A stretch of DNA of 38,777 bases, from positions 1 to 38,777 of the forward strand of contig JANYCZ010000026.1 of NCBI GenBank assembly GCA_025360015.1, read 5' to 3'. The notes beneath the pieces are model-generated. The model was given only the letters and a program-made list of their open reading frames with translations. It searched no databases and was not told where the DNA came from. This DNA is from Verrucomicrobiota bacterium. Its GTDB lineage: Bacteria; Verrucomicrobiota; Verrucomicrobiia; Verrucomicrobiales; Verrucomicrobiaceae. The position numbers and the translations under genes were made by a program. Positions 30,601-37,602 of the stretch are shown here, piece after piece. Positions within the stretch are counted from its first letter, which is position 1; each line of letters starts with the position of its first letter.

Positions 30601-31082
30601 TTGCCACGGTCCGTTTTGACGATCGCCAGCGCGTCGTCAAAGCCGCTCTTCCGCCTGACGGCGATGGTTTCCGCCAGCTCCTGGAGCTTGAGGTCGATCT
30701 GGCTTTTGATCAGCGGCAGCAGTTCCTGATGCAGCGGATGGTCGCTGGTCAGCGTCTTGATGCTGGCGAAGCGCTCCTCGATGCGCGCGATGGCAGCGTC
30801 ATACGGTGCCAGATAGCGGTCGTCCCCGGTCAGCAGAAAGCCGCGCTGGCCGGTCTCCGCATCTTTGAGCGTGGAAAGAATGTCTTCCAATCCTGTGATG
30901 ACCTCATGGGTGTGCGAGACCTCTCCCGTGAGCGACCGCAGGCTCTGGATGTTAAAAAACGAAACAGTGGTGGAGCCGATGAAAAAGGCCAGGGCGACAA
31001 GCAGCCCTGCAATGGACAGCAGCCGGGCGGAACTCGAGGTGTGCGTACCGGATTTCAGCGCGTCGAATTGGGGCGTCATCAT
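27669..31082 (-). CDS. CHASE3-GAF hybrid histidine kinase with three receivers
   Basis: This encodes 1,137 residues and is the first gene of the operon. A membrane helix (about 19-42) and another (about 197-218) enclose a CHASE3-like periplasmic domain (TGQRGFLLTGDDRYLAPYD). A GAF-like domain follows (about 245-390; YLGAQVGAIYIEDSG, GLLGQAVKDRRPFLVKDLP). A long coiled coil rich in Gln and Glu (about 395-490) leads to HisKA (ANMSHELRTPLNS), HATPase (LSNALKF, DTGIGI, GGTGLGLSIS) and three receivers (about 770-885, 890-1005, 1015-1137; VVLDIGLPDG, MVLDLSLPG, VLMDIMMPEMDG), each with a phosphorylatable Asp. Domain order resembles multi-receiver hubs of CheB/CheR-linked signalling. A second ATG at 31079 is an equal start. 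Coupled by ATGA to CheR. Confidence 0.92.
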   Translation of the reverse strand: MMTPQFDALKSGTHTSSSARLLSIAGLLVALAFFIGSTTVSFFNIQSLRSLTGEVSHTHEVITGLEDILSTLKDAETGQRGFLLTGDDRYLAPYDAAIARIEERFASIKTLTSDHPLHQELLPLIKSQIDLKLQELAETIAVRRKSGFDDALAIVKTDRGKAAMDSLRKNITEMQQEERALRRQRFQETENAFQAAVQSTIAAGVLGMVMAILVSWLMQRNEQARQRQQWLQSGQAQLSQKLIDEHKLERLGDNALRFLCEYLGAQVGAIYIEDSGSFRRCATYAVPDGTSMPEILRAGQGLLGQAVKDRRPFLVKDLPDNYFAIGSALGTAQPRHLLIAPAANDTTVTAAIELGFIKPVSDAAIELLNRVSGSIGTAVQAAKSRALIEELLEETQRQAEEMQTQTEELRVSNEELEEQSRVLKLTQTQLEQQQAELEQNNLQLEGQTRLLEVQKSNLMQAKLGLETQARIVEQASHYKSAFLANMSHELRTPLNSVLILAQLLAENRLGNLNEEQIKYARTIQGSGNDLLGLINDVLDLAKIEAGRMDIKPQQVVIRGLLEGLRSQFEPVADKRGLKLELVAMPGAPASIVTDPQRLDQILRNLLSNALKFTEQGTVTVEVAGGEGSVSFRVRDTGIGISPEQQAMVFEPFCQGDDSTSRKYGGTGLGLSISRELARLLSGEILLRSEVGKGSTFTLVVPPTVAASVPPVTPELEAPAAPLPPAAKPPAAVVPDDRDQLNPEKKAILVVEDDPNFSQVLADIAREQNFQCLVTASAQTAVDLARQHLPAAVVLDIGLPDGSGLLVLEQLKSDARTRHIPVHVVSGSDYAEKALAMGAVSYRVKPITREKLLEAFQDLEDHLTHRLRRVLVVEDDAVQLKSLCDLLSSREVEAVGAVNATSCLEKLRSATFDCMVLDLSLPGTNGFALLEQISDDNSFPFPPVIIYTGRELNADEEQQLRRYSKAIIVKGVKSPERLLDEVALFLHQVVRDLPAEQQRMIEKARSREAALEGRRVLLAEDDVRNIFALTSMLEPLGIKVAVARNGREALDMLEDRQDTDKPIDLVLMDIMMPEMDGLEAMRAIRKRPEWKKLPIIALTAKAMPSDQQQCLAAGASDYLAKPLNVEKLLSLIRVWMPR

Positions 31083-31458
31083 GGGGCTGAGCGGGACGAT
31101 AGATAGAACGGTGGGGGGATGAAGGGGCGGTTCTGGCGGCGGAGAGAAAACCGGTCAGCGGGAAAAGTGGACTATGCCTGCGCCATGAGGACGGGCACAA
31201 CCTGACCCGGGCCCTGTTGCCACCTCAGGGAATGCCTGATGTCGTCGCGCTGGGGCTCCCTTTACCTTTAGCCGCAAATCATTGGATGCGAACCCTTGAT
31301 CAGAAACTCAGGGAAAGGCTCCTCTATAATCACACCGATAAATCGTCCGTTTCCGCGCACATCCCTACGGTTGATGGTCAAACCAGTTGCGATTTAAAGC
31401 TAAAGGGGCTTGAGTCGGGCGAACCTATTTTACGCTTTCACCCCCGGTTATTTTTGTC
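31083..31458. other. Divergent intergenic region between signalling operon and exported proteins
   Basis: No gene is seen. It must carry promoters for the four-gene operon on the left and for 31459 on the right. The interior (31290-31420) is AT-rich relative to the flanks. Apart from the TATAAT box listed separately I see no operator. Confidence 0.5.
31325..31330 (+). promoter_or_regulatory. Possible -10 box upstream of 31459
   Basis: A perfect TATAAT lies about 130 bases before the start codon in an AT-rich patch. No good -35 box is at 16-18 bases; TTGATC at 31296 is too far (23 bases). It therefore stays a weak candidate. Confidence 0.25.
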
Positions 31459-32283
31459 ATGAAACGCTCCCTGTTCATTCGCCCCACCCTGACGGCCGCT
31501 TTGCTAGTGGCTGGCAGTCTGTCGCTCGCCGCTGCTCCCAAAGGCACCAAGGGGGTCGAAGAATTCGATCCGCAGGCTTTCCCCGGCAAGGTCGTGGACG
31601 ACGTGATCGTACCGGTGCCGAGTGAAGTTTTCTCCGTGCTCGACAAGCTGGGAGAGCCCAACTGGCAGGCGGAACTGCGCAATAAGGACATCCCCAACAC
31701 CAGCGACCGCACCAAACTCTCTCTCCTCTTTGGCTACACCGTGGCGGAAGGTTTTGTGGCCGTGCAGGCGCAGGACAAGGAAGCTGTAAAGGACATCGGC
31801 CATGACGTCATCTCTCTCTCCAAGAGCCTGGGATTGAGCAAATCCGTGCTGCCACACGCACAGGCCATCCTGGATGCGGCAGACAAGGGCAACTGGAGCG
31901 CCATCCGCAGGGAGTTTGACCAGACGCAGAAGACGGTGCGAGACACGATGGACCAGATGAAGGACATCGATCTCTCACAATGCGTCAGCCTCGGCGGCTG
32001 GCTGCGCGGCACAGCCTCCGTGACCTCCGTGGTGAAGAAGAGCTTTTCCGCCGACCGCGCGGAGCTGCTGAACCAGCCGATGCTGGTGGAGCATTTCGTC
32101 AACTCCATCTCCAAGATGCCTGCGGGCACCCGCGATCAAGAGGTGGTGAAAGATATTCAAAAGGGGCTCTCCTCGGTGCTGAAACAGATGGAAGGCGCGG
32201 TGGATGGCTTCTCGAAAGATGCGGTCTCGGACATTGGCAAGACCTGCGACAACCTGCTGACCGAAATCTTGGCGAAAAAGTAA
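31459..32283 (+). CDS. Exported helical protein of unknown function
   Basis: This encodes 274 residues. The signal peptide is MKRSLFIRPTLTAALLVAG followed by SLSLAAAPKG (signal peptidase I site after AAA or nearby). The mature chain is mostly amphipathic helix, with VIVPVPSEVFSVLDKLGEPNWQAEL, KLSLLFGYTVAEGFVAVQAQDKEAVKDIG, SLSKSLGLSKSVLPHAQAILDAADKGNW and KDIQKGLSSVLKQMEGAVDG segments. I recognise no catalytic motif or family. A second exported protein begins 48 bases downstream and the two probably share a transcript with phoH. The likely location is the periplasm. It may be a structural or binding protein. Confidence 0.75.
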   Translation: MKRSLFIRPTLTAALLVAGSLSLAAAPKGTKGVEEFDPQAFPGKVVDDVIVPVPSEVFSVLDKLGEPNWQAELRNKDIPNTSDRTKLSLLFGYTVAEGFVAVQAQDKEAVKDIGHDVISLSKSLGLSKSVLPHAQAILDAADKGNWSAIRREFDQTQKTVRDTMDQMKDIDLSQCVSLGGWLRGTASVTSVVKKSFSADRAELLNQPMLVEHFVNSISKMPAGTRDQEVVKDIQKGLSSVLKQMEGAVDGFSKDAVSDIGKTCDNLLTEILAKK

Positions 32284-32331
32284 TCTGTGCCTCTCATCCG
32301 CATGATCTCATTCCTGGAAGGAAATAAAACA

Positions 32332-32775
32332 ATGACTCGCTCTTGGTCCCGCTTGCTCACAGCCGTCGCTGCCTGTGGGCTGATGCTTGGCGCGACGTTT
32401 GTGTACGCGACGGTGGACGAGTCGCACGACTTTGCCATGCAGGCCGCCACTCCCTACGTGGAGCAGGGCTTCATCGTGCGTGAGGACTACTGGAACGGCG
32501 AGGTGAAAAGCGGGCAGAAGCTCCAGATCACCCACCAGCTTTTCAAGGGCAACGAGTACGCCTTCTGGCTCGGCACGAGCCAGAAAGGTGTCACGCTGGA
32601 CATGAAGGTCTATGACGAGAAAGGCCAGCCGGTGCAGATCAATGCCAAGGCGGACGAGTATTTCATGAGCGTGCGTGTCAATCCGCCGAAGACCGGCACC
32701 TACAAGATCGTCTTCGAACTAAAATCGAAGGCTGAGCCCGGCGTGCTCTGGGCGCTGGCCTATGGCTACCGCTGA
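32332..32775 (+). CDS. Small exported beta-sandwich protein
   Basis: This encodes 147 residues starting MTRSWSRLLTAVAACGLMLG, with a ribosome-binding site GGAAGGA nine or ten bases upstream. The signal peptide probably ends after FVYA. The mature part reads like an all-beta pre-peptidase (PPC)-type domain: YWNGEVKSGQKLQITHQLFKG, YAFWLGTSQKGVTLDMKVYDEKGQPV, YFMSVRVNPPKTGTYKIVFELKS and LWALAYGYR. The function is unknown; such domains often bind or stabilise partners at the cell surface. The stop overlaps the phoH start (TGATG), so the gene is tied translationally to the PhoH ATPase, which is unusual company for an exported protein. Confidence 0.8.
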   Translation: MTRSWSRLLTAVAACGLMLGATFVYATVDESHDFAMQAATPYVEQGFIVREDYWNGEVKSGQKLQITHQLFKGNEYAFWLGTSQKGVTLDMKVYDEKGQPVQINAKADEYFMSVRVNPPKTGTYKIVFELKSKAEPGVLWALAYGYR

Positions 32776-33800
32776 TGCCCGTCGAAACGCTCACGTATGA
32801 GACGCCGCAGTTTCTCCAGAAACTCATCGGCAATGACCTCGGCAGTCTGCGGCTGATCGGTGAATCCTTTGCCGTGGGTGTGACCAGCCGTGAGGGCTGG
32901 GTGCGGCTGGAAGGGGAGACTGACAAGATCGCTGCGGCACGTGAAGTGTTTGGCCAGCTTGAAAAAGTACGCCGCAATGGTGGCGAGGTGTCTGCCGCCA
33001 TGGTGCGTCTGGTGGTGGAGAGCGTGGAGCGCGAAGCGGGCGATGCCCCGGCGGAGGCGATCATGCACCTGAAACTGCTCGGCTCCGGCAAGCGCCCCCC
33101 GGTGCTGGCCAAGACGCGCGGGCAGATCGCCTACGTGCAGGCCATGCGGGAATGCGAGGTCGTCTTTGGCGTCGGTCCCGCAGGCACTGGCAAGACCTAT
33201 CTCGCGATGGCGCAGGGGCTGCATTACCTCAAGGAAAAGGTCGTGCAGCGGCTGGTGCTCACCCGCCCTGCGGTGGAGGCTGGCGAGGCGCTGGGCTTTC
33301 TGCCGGGAGATTTGAAGGAGAAGATCTTCCCCTACCTGCGCCCGCTGTATGACGCGCTCTACGACATGCTGGAGCCTGAAGAAGCGGAGCGTCTCATCGA
33401 GCGCGGCAGCATCGAGATCGCCCCGCTGGCCTACATGCGCGGGCGCACGCTGAAAAACGCCTTCATCATCCTCGACGAAGCTCAAAATACCACCACCGAG
33501 CAGATGCTCATGTTTCTGACCCGCCTGGGAGATGGCGCACGCTGCGTGGTCACGGGAGATCCCTCACAAATCGACCTGCGCAGGCATGTAAAATCGGGTT
33601 TGAGGGAAGCCGTCGAATTGCTGCAGGACGTGGAAGGGGTCAAATTCGTGGCGTTTGCCCCGAAAGACATCGTTCGCCTCCCGGTCGTGCAGCGTATCAT
33701 TGAAGCCTATCAGTCGGGGCGAAACCGGCAAAATGAGACACAACGGCTCAAACAGGATGAACGCGCGGGGAAAGATTCTTGTCCAAACCCCGATGTATGA
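32775..33800 (+). CDS. phoH: PhoH-like ATPase
   Basis: This encodes 341 residues. The N-terminal KH-like part (about 15-75) precedes the ATPase core with Walker A GPAGTGKT (134-141), LVLTRPAVEAGEALGFLPGD (161-179), PYLRPLYDALYDML, AYMRGRTLKNAFIILDEAQNTT (Walker B 230-237) and VVTGDPSQIDL. The protein belongs to the PhoH/YbeZ family, nucleotide hydrolases linked to RNA processing and ribosome quality control with YbeY. The next two genes are a 7TM-HD phosphohydrolase and ybeY, a conserved bacterial order. It overlaps the preceding gene by TGATG. The last 20 residues (KDSCPNPDV) are low-complexity. Confidence 0.93.
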   Translation: MPVETLTYETPQFLQKLIGNDLGSLRLIGESFAVGVTSREGWVRLEGETDKIAAAREVFGQLEKVRRNGGEVSAAMVRLVVESVEREAGDAPAEAIMHLKLLGSGKRPPVLAKTRGQIAYVQAMRECEVVFGVGPAGTGKTYLAMAQGLHYLKEKVVQRLVLTRPAVEAGEALGFLPGDLKEKIFPYLRPLYDALYDMLEPEEAERLIERGSIEIAPLAYMRGRTLKNAFIILDEAQNTTTEQMLMFLTRLGDGARCVVTGDPSQIDLRRHVKSGLREAVELLQDVEGVKFVAFAPKDIVRLPVVQRIIEAYQSGRNRQNETQRLKQDERAGKDSCPNPDV

Positions 33801-33834
33801 TAGCATGATAGTCGTTCCCCCTATCCTTTAAAAC

Positions 33835-35544
33835 ATGTTTGAGTCCATTCGTCGTGCCCGCTTGCAACGCGAAGGGCTTTCCTGCGGTAAAACCCGTCGA
33901 AAGCACCAGGAGGGCGATTTTATTGACGAGATGCGCACGCATCCAGCGGGGACGGTCGTGGCCTACGTGCTGTTTTTCATCGGGGTCGGTATTTTGATGC
34001 GGCTCGGCACTCAGGTGGAGGCAGGTCTGCCTGCTGTCACCTGGCTGCACCTGCTGTATGCCGCCGCCATCGGGTTTGCCATGGTGGTGCATGAGCGTGT
34101 GGCGCTCCGTTCGGAGATCCGGGACAACGGCGTGCTGCTCCTCGTGCTGGGAACCATCTTCACCCACCTCTCCCTCGTGGTCCTCATGCTGGATTCGTCC
34201 TTCAGTCAAAGCTGGGGCAAGACGCTCAAGGCCATCGTGCTGCCGCATGCCTTCGGACCGGTGGTGCTTTCGGTGATTTTGGGGCGGCGCATCGGCTTGT
34301 TTGGAGCCATTTACACCACGCTGTTTGGCGTGCTGGTCTGCATTTCCATCTCCGCGCCCACCTACATGGCCACGTCAGCCCTGCTGGGCTTCACCGGTGT
34401 GCTGCTGACGAAGCATGTGCGCCGCCGCAACCGCCTCTTCATGGCCGGGCTCTACGTCGGGCTGGTGGCCATGGCCTATTCGCTGCTGCTGCATGAGGCG
34501 GCGGGGGTGATCATGGAGGAAAAAATTGGCCGCATGGTCTTGTATCCGCTGGTCAGTGGCATTTTCACCGGCATGGCGGTGGGTGGATTGCTGCCCGTGC
34601 TGGAAAGCGTCTTCGGCGTCACCACAGATGTCTCCTGGCTTGAGCTCGGAGATTTGAACCACCCGCTCATGCGTCGTCTCAGCATTGAGGCGCCCGGCAC
34701 CTACCATCACAGCCTCGTCGTCGCAAACCTTGCCGAGGCTGCGGCTGAGAACATCAACGCCAGCGCCAGCATGTGCCGCGTGTGCGCCTATTTCCATGAC
34801 ATCGGCAAGCTCAGCAAGCCGGAGTACTTCATCGAGAACATGGACCCTTCGGCCAATCCGCACGAGGACCTCACCCCGCGCATGAGTGCGCTGGTCATCA
34901 TCGCCCATGTCAAAGACGGCGTGGACCTCGCCATCAAGCACAACCTCAACTCCCGCATCATCGACGTCATCGAGCAGCATCACGGGAACTCGATGGCCTT
35001 CTTTTTCTACCGCCAGGCGCTGGATCAAAAGGCCGAGGTGGAGCGCCTGGTGAAAGTCGGCAAAGCCAAGGAGGACGATGTGCCACAGGTTAGCGAGGAA
35101 ACCTTCCGCTACCCCGGGCCGCGCCCGCAGTTCAAGGAAGCCGCCATCATCTCCCTGGCAGACGCCGTGGAGAGCGCCTCCCGCACGCTGGAAAAACCCA
35201 ATGCCTCACGCATTGAAACGATGATCGACGACATCGTGCAGAACCGCATGATGGACGGCCAGCTCGATGAGTGCGATCTCACCATCGCGGAGCTTGCCAA
35301 AGTGAAGGCCAGCTTTGCCAAAACACTGCTGAGCATGATGCATGGCCGCATCAAGTATCAGAAGGCCGTGGAGTCCCGGCCTGCAGCCCCTGTGCGTGAT
35401 GAAAACAAACCGCTGCTGGCGGGCGATGAAGAGACCATGGCCTCGGCCAAAATCGTCGAAGCCTCCTTCACCGGCGGTCCTGCCAACGACCTCACGGTCA
35501 AGAAGCCCCGCAGCCGCAAATCGCCCCCTGCCTCCGCCGCCTGA
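33835..35544 (+). CDS. 7TM-HD phosphohydrolase (PgpH-like, lacking the extracellular 7TMR-HDED domain)
   Basis: This encodes 569 residues. A short basic N terminus (1-38) is followed by about seven membrane segments between 39 and 258, then a cytoplasmic HD domain with AYFHDIGK (His321-Asp322), preceding TYHHSLVVANLAEAAAENI (His291/His292) and EQHHGNSM (His382/His383). This is the catalytic part of cyclic di-AMP phosphodiesterases of the PgpH type. Most family members carry a large extracellular 7TMR-HDED domain before the membrane bundle; here there is no room for it. The protein is thus a reduced form, or uses a separate sensor. It lies between phoH and ybeY, overlapping ybeY by TGATG. The nucleotide target was not tested. 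Confidence 0.85.
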   Translation: MFESIRRARLQREGLSCGKTRRKHQEGDFIDEMRTHPAGTVVAYVLFFIGVGILMRLGTQVEAGLPAVTWLHLLYAAAIGFAMVVHERVALRSEIRDNGVLLLVLGTIFTHLSLVVLMLDSSFSQSWGKTLKAIVLPHAFGPVVLSVILGRRIGLFGAIYTTLFGVLVCISISAPTYMATSALLGFTGVLLTKHVRRRNRLFMAGLYVGLVAMAYSLLLHEAAGVIMEEKIGRMVLYPLVSGIFTGMAVGGLLPVLESVFGVTTDVSWLELGDLNHPLMRRLSIEAPGTYHHSLVVANLAEAAAENINASASMCRVCAYFHDIGKLSKPEYFIENMDPSANPHEDLTPRMSALVIIAHVKDGVDLAIKHNLNSRIIDVIEQHHGNSMAFFFYRQALDQKAEVERLVKVGKAKEDDVPQVSEETFRYPGPRPQFKEAAIISLADAVESASRTLEKPNASRIETMIDDIVQNRMMDGQLDECDLTIAELAKVKASFAKTLLSMMHGRIKYQKAVESRPAAPVRDENKPLLAGDEETMASAKIVEASFTGGPANDLTVKKPRSRKSPPASAA

Positions 35545-36035
35545 TGCCGCTGCCCAAGCTCCGCATTTACAACCGGCAGAAAGCCCACGCCATCCCGCTG
35601 CCCTGGCTGCGGCGCATTGGCAAAGCCGCGCTGCCAGGCTGTCTTGCGGCACTGAAATCTCCCGACGCCCCGCTGGCTTCGCTGGAGGAGATCGAGATTA
35701 CCATCGTCGATGACGCCGACATCGCCCGCGTGCATGCGGATTTCCTCGATGATCCCTCGCCCACCGACGTCATCACCTTCCACCACGGCGAGATCCTCAT
35801 CAGTGCCGACACCGCCCTGCGCCAAGGGGCGGAACACGGACAGTCCCTCGACCACGAAGTCGCCCTCTACCTCGTCCACGGCCTCATGCATCTCGCAGGG
35901 TGGGACGACCACGAGCCGGAAGAAGCCAAAGAGATGGCGGAGCGTCAGTCAGCTGTTTTGCAGGCGGCTCTTAACCAGAGGAATAATGCCTCTGCCGGGA
36001 ATGTCATCAATCCAGATCATCCAGTAAATCGGTGA
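35544..36035 (+). CDS. ybeY: Endoribonuclease YbeY (rRNA maturation factor)
   Basis: This encodes 163 residues. The zinc site HGLMHLAGWDDH (His112, His116, His123) fits the UPF0054 HGxxHLxGyDH signature, preceded by TDVITFHHGEILIS. The enzyme processes 16S rRNA 3' ends and works with PhoH-type ATPases. The start overlaps the previous stop by one base. The last 25 residues after MAERQSAVLQ (NQRNNASAG...) are not family-like and lie where a convergent gene overlaps the 3' end by 29 bases. A second, degenerate copy of the coding end is found at 36568-36693, so this tail may be the product of a rearrangement. Confidence 0.92.
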   Translation: MPLPKLRIYNRQKAHAIPLPWLRRIGKAALPGCLAALKSPDAPLASLEEIEITIVDDADIARVHADFLDDPSPTDVITFHHGEILISADTALRQGAEHGQSLDHEVALYLVHGLMHLAGWDDHEPEEAKEMAERQSAVLQAALNQRNNASAGNVINPDHPVNR

Positions 36036-36405
36036 GGCGGCGGGCTTCATCGCCCTCCACTTCGTACTCCGATTCATCGTCAAGCCATGAGGCGTCCGCG
36101 CATTTGACGCAGATGGACACCAACGGGCCGGAATGACCATCTCTCGAGTGCAGCGATTCAAAGCCCACGTGATACTCACGGACTGGAGTGATGAACCGCC
36201 ACAATGTGCCTAGCCTTGAGATGGGATGGTTTTTATAAGTGTGCCCTGATTTCGCCTTTTGAAAGGCGGATTCAACGACTTGGAGTTGAAGAGGTGTCAG
36301 CGGCGGACGGGCGCGGATAATCTTGAATTGCGCAGCGGTCGGCCACCCCGTGTTGGTATTCCATTCCAGCCGAGATGCGGAGATGATTTTGTCGCCTTCC
36401 AGCAA
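36007..36405 (-). CDS. Uncharacterised soluble protein, possibly the body of an interrupted membrane-anchored protein
   Basis: This encodes 132 residues if read from a TTG at 36405. The sequence has charged and aromatic blocks (SRLEWNTNTGWPTAAQF, RPPLTPLQLQVVESAFQKAK, LWRFITPVREYHVGFE, SICVKCADASWL) and an acidic end (ESEYEVEGDEARRLTDLLDDLD). I recognise no family. In the same frame just upstream, after a TAA at 36439-36441, lies KMVLLAVLIPLLLVIN, an ideal signal or anchor helix starting at 36486, followed after the stop by WLGKDDPANAALLEGDK. This suggests one gene from 36486 cut by a nonsense change, or a truncated survivor. The gene overlaps the ybeY end tail to tail by 29 bases. Confidence 0.45.
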   Translation of the reverse strand: MLEGDKIISASRLEWNTNTGWPTAAQFKIIRARPPLTPLQLQVVESAFQKAKSGHTYKNHPISRLGTLWRFITPVREYHVGFESLHSRDGHSGPLVSICVKCADASWLDDESEYEVEGDEARRLTDLLDDLD

Positions 36406-36567
36406 TGCTGCATTGGCTGGATCATCTTTGCCCAGCCATTAGTTTATCACGAGCAGGAGGGGGATGAGCACCGCCAGCAGCACCATTTTTAGATTTCGGC
36501 TTTTGACGGCGGTTGGCGGATGAGTCGGCACGGCGGGTGAAACTGCCGCCCAAGCAGCACGATGCAA

Positions 36568-36693
36568 GGCCTCATGCATCTCGCGGGGAGGGACGATCAT
36601 GAGGAGGAAGAAGCACGGGAGATGGCGCAGCGTCAGGCGGGCGGTGCTGCTGGATGCATTGAAGAGCGGGTGATTACTAGACCTGTGAGGTGA
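36568..36693 (+). pseudogene. ybeY: Remnant of a second ybeY 3' end
   Basis: The translated frame GLMHLAGRDDHEEEEAREMA then QRQ is clearly related to the end of ybeY at 35877-35960 (GLMHLAGWDDHEPEEAKEMAERQ), but has no upstream coding part. The frame stays open to TGA at 36691. The copies differ at many sites, so the duplication or exchange is not recent. It lies in the scarred region between the interrupted gene and R1 repeats. Confidence 0.7.
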
Positions 36694-36717
36694 ATAGCAC
36701 GGCCGGCCTTCTGGGCC

Positions 36718-37193
36718 GTAGGTTGGGTGTGTTTGGCGCGCTGTGCCTTCGCAATCACCTGCATACCCCTTCGCCAAACCGCCCGACTTCGAGGACGTTC
36801 GCACGCCACAGTGCCTGCCGTACGCTCGCAGACGGGCGGGCTGTCGCCACGCCCATCCTACGACCATGCATGCAGCCTCCGACCGTACGTTGGGTGTGTT
36901 TGGCGCGCTGTGCTTTCGCAATCACCAGCGTCCCTCTTCGCCAAACCGCCCGACTTCGAGGACGTTCGCACGCCACAGTGCCTGCCGTACGCTCGCAGAC
37001 GGGCGGGCTGTCGCCGCGCCCATCCTACGACCATGCATGCAGCCTCCGACCGTAGGTTGGGTGTGTTTGGCGCGCTGTGCTTTCGCAATCACCAGCGTCC
37101 CTCTTCGCCAAACCGCCCGACTTCGAGGACGTTCGTACGCTTGTGTGTCTGCCGTACGCTCGCAGACGGGCGGGCTGTCGCCACACCCATCCT
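36718..37193 (-). repeat. Three tandem R1 units with exact 167-bp period
   Basis: Units begin with GTAGGTTGGGTGTG or a one-base variant at 36718, 36885 and 37052. Each carries the GC-rich inverted repeat (GCCCGACTTCGAGGAC and CGCAGACGGGCGGGC) and ends CCATCCTACGA followed by a 20-base linker; the third unit breaks off at CCATCCT. They lie in reverse orientation to the R1 copies at 1-170 and 24276-24509. Open frames running across them are periodic artefacts. Confidence 0.85.
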
Positions 37194-37326
37194 GCTATGA
37201 GGGCCTGTCAAAGGTGAGTTGTTGTTTTCTTCGTGTTTCTTTTTCGTGAGGACTCTGCGGCGAAGGGTTCGCCTCGTGTTTGTTGTGAGTTGTTGATGCG
37301 ATTGGGGACGGCTTCCTCCAGCTAGG

Positions 37327-37460
37327 GCGCTTTGACTCAAGCGCTTTCCATCCTGCTATCCGCACGTGATCTCTGTGGATCAGTGCATGTTACTTCATGC
37401 GTTGGCGGCTGGAGGAACGGGCGGCGGCTCTATCTACGAGCCGGTCAGTTTGCACTGACC
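37327..37460 (-). ncRNA. Candidate structured non-coding end of the IS (possible bridge/seek RNA region)
   Basis: Four short perfect hairpins are packed here: GCGCTT/AAGCGC (37327-37344), TGATC/GATCA (37367-37382), GGCTC/GAGCC (37426-37442) and GGTCAGT/ACTGACC (37443-37460). The region follows the transposase 3' end, which is where IS1111-group members of the family carry their guide RNA. Strand and ends are inferred, not shown. Confidence 0.35.
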
Positions 37461-37602
37461 AGGATGGGTGCCGAGCGCGCCGCGCCGTTCCAAAGGGTTG
37501 TCTCGGGGGAAAGGGGTGTCTGGGTCGGGTGGCTTGTGGGTGTGTCGCGGTGGTTTCGCTCGGGTTTGAGATGAGTCACGTCGCGTGCTCACCGGCGCTG
37601 CG

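Noticed and set aside
31296..31330. A full sigma-70 promoter made of TTGATC and TATAAT
   Set aside because: The spacing is 23 bases, too long; only the -10-like box was kept, at low confidence.
36718..37193. CRISPR array
   Set aside because: The unit is 167 bases with near-identical content throughout; there are no short repeats separated by unique spacers and no cas genes.
36727..37249. Periodic open frames (about 120-168 residues) across the R1 array
   Set aside because: They arise from the repeat period and exist in several frames on both strands, with no start or domain support.
37332..37574. Short plus-strand proteins beside the IS110 transposase
   Set aside because: They fall in the hairpin-rich non-coding end, with no family resemblance.
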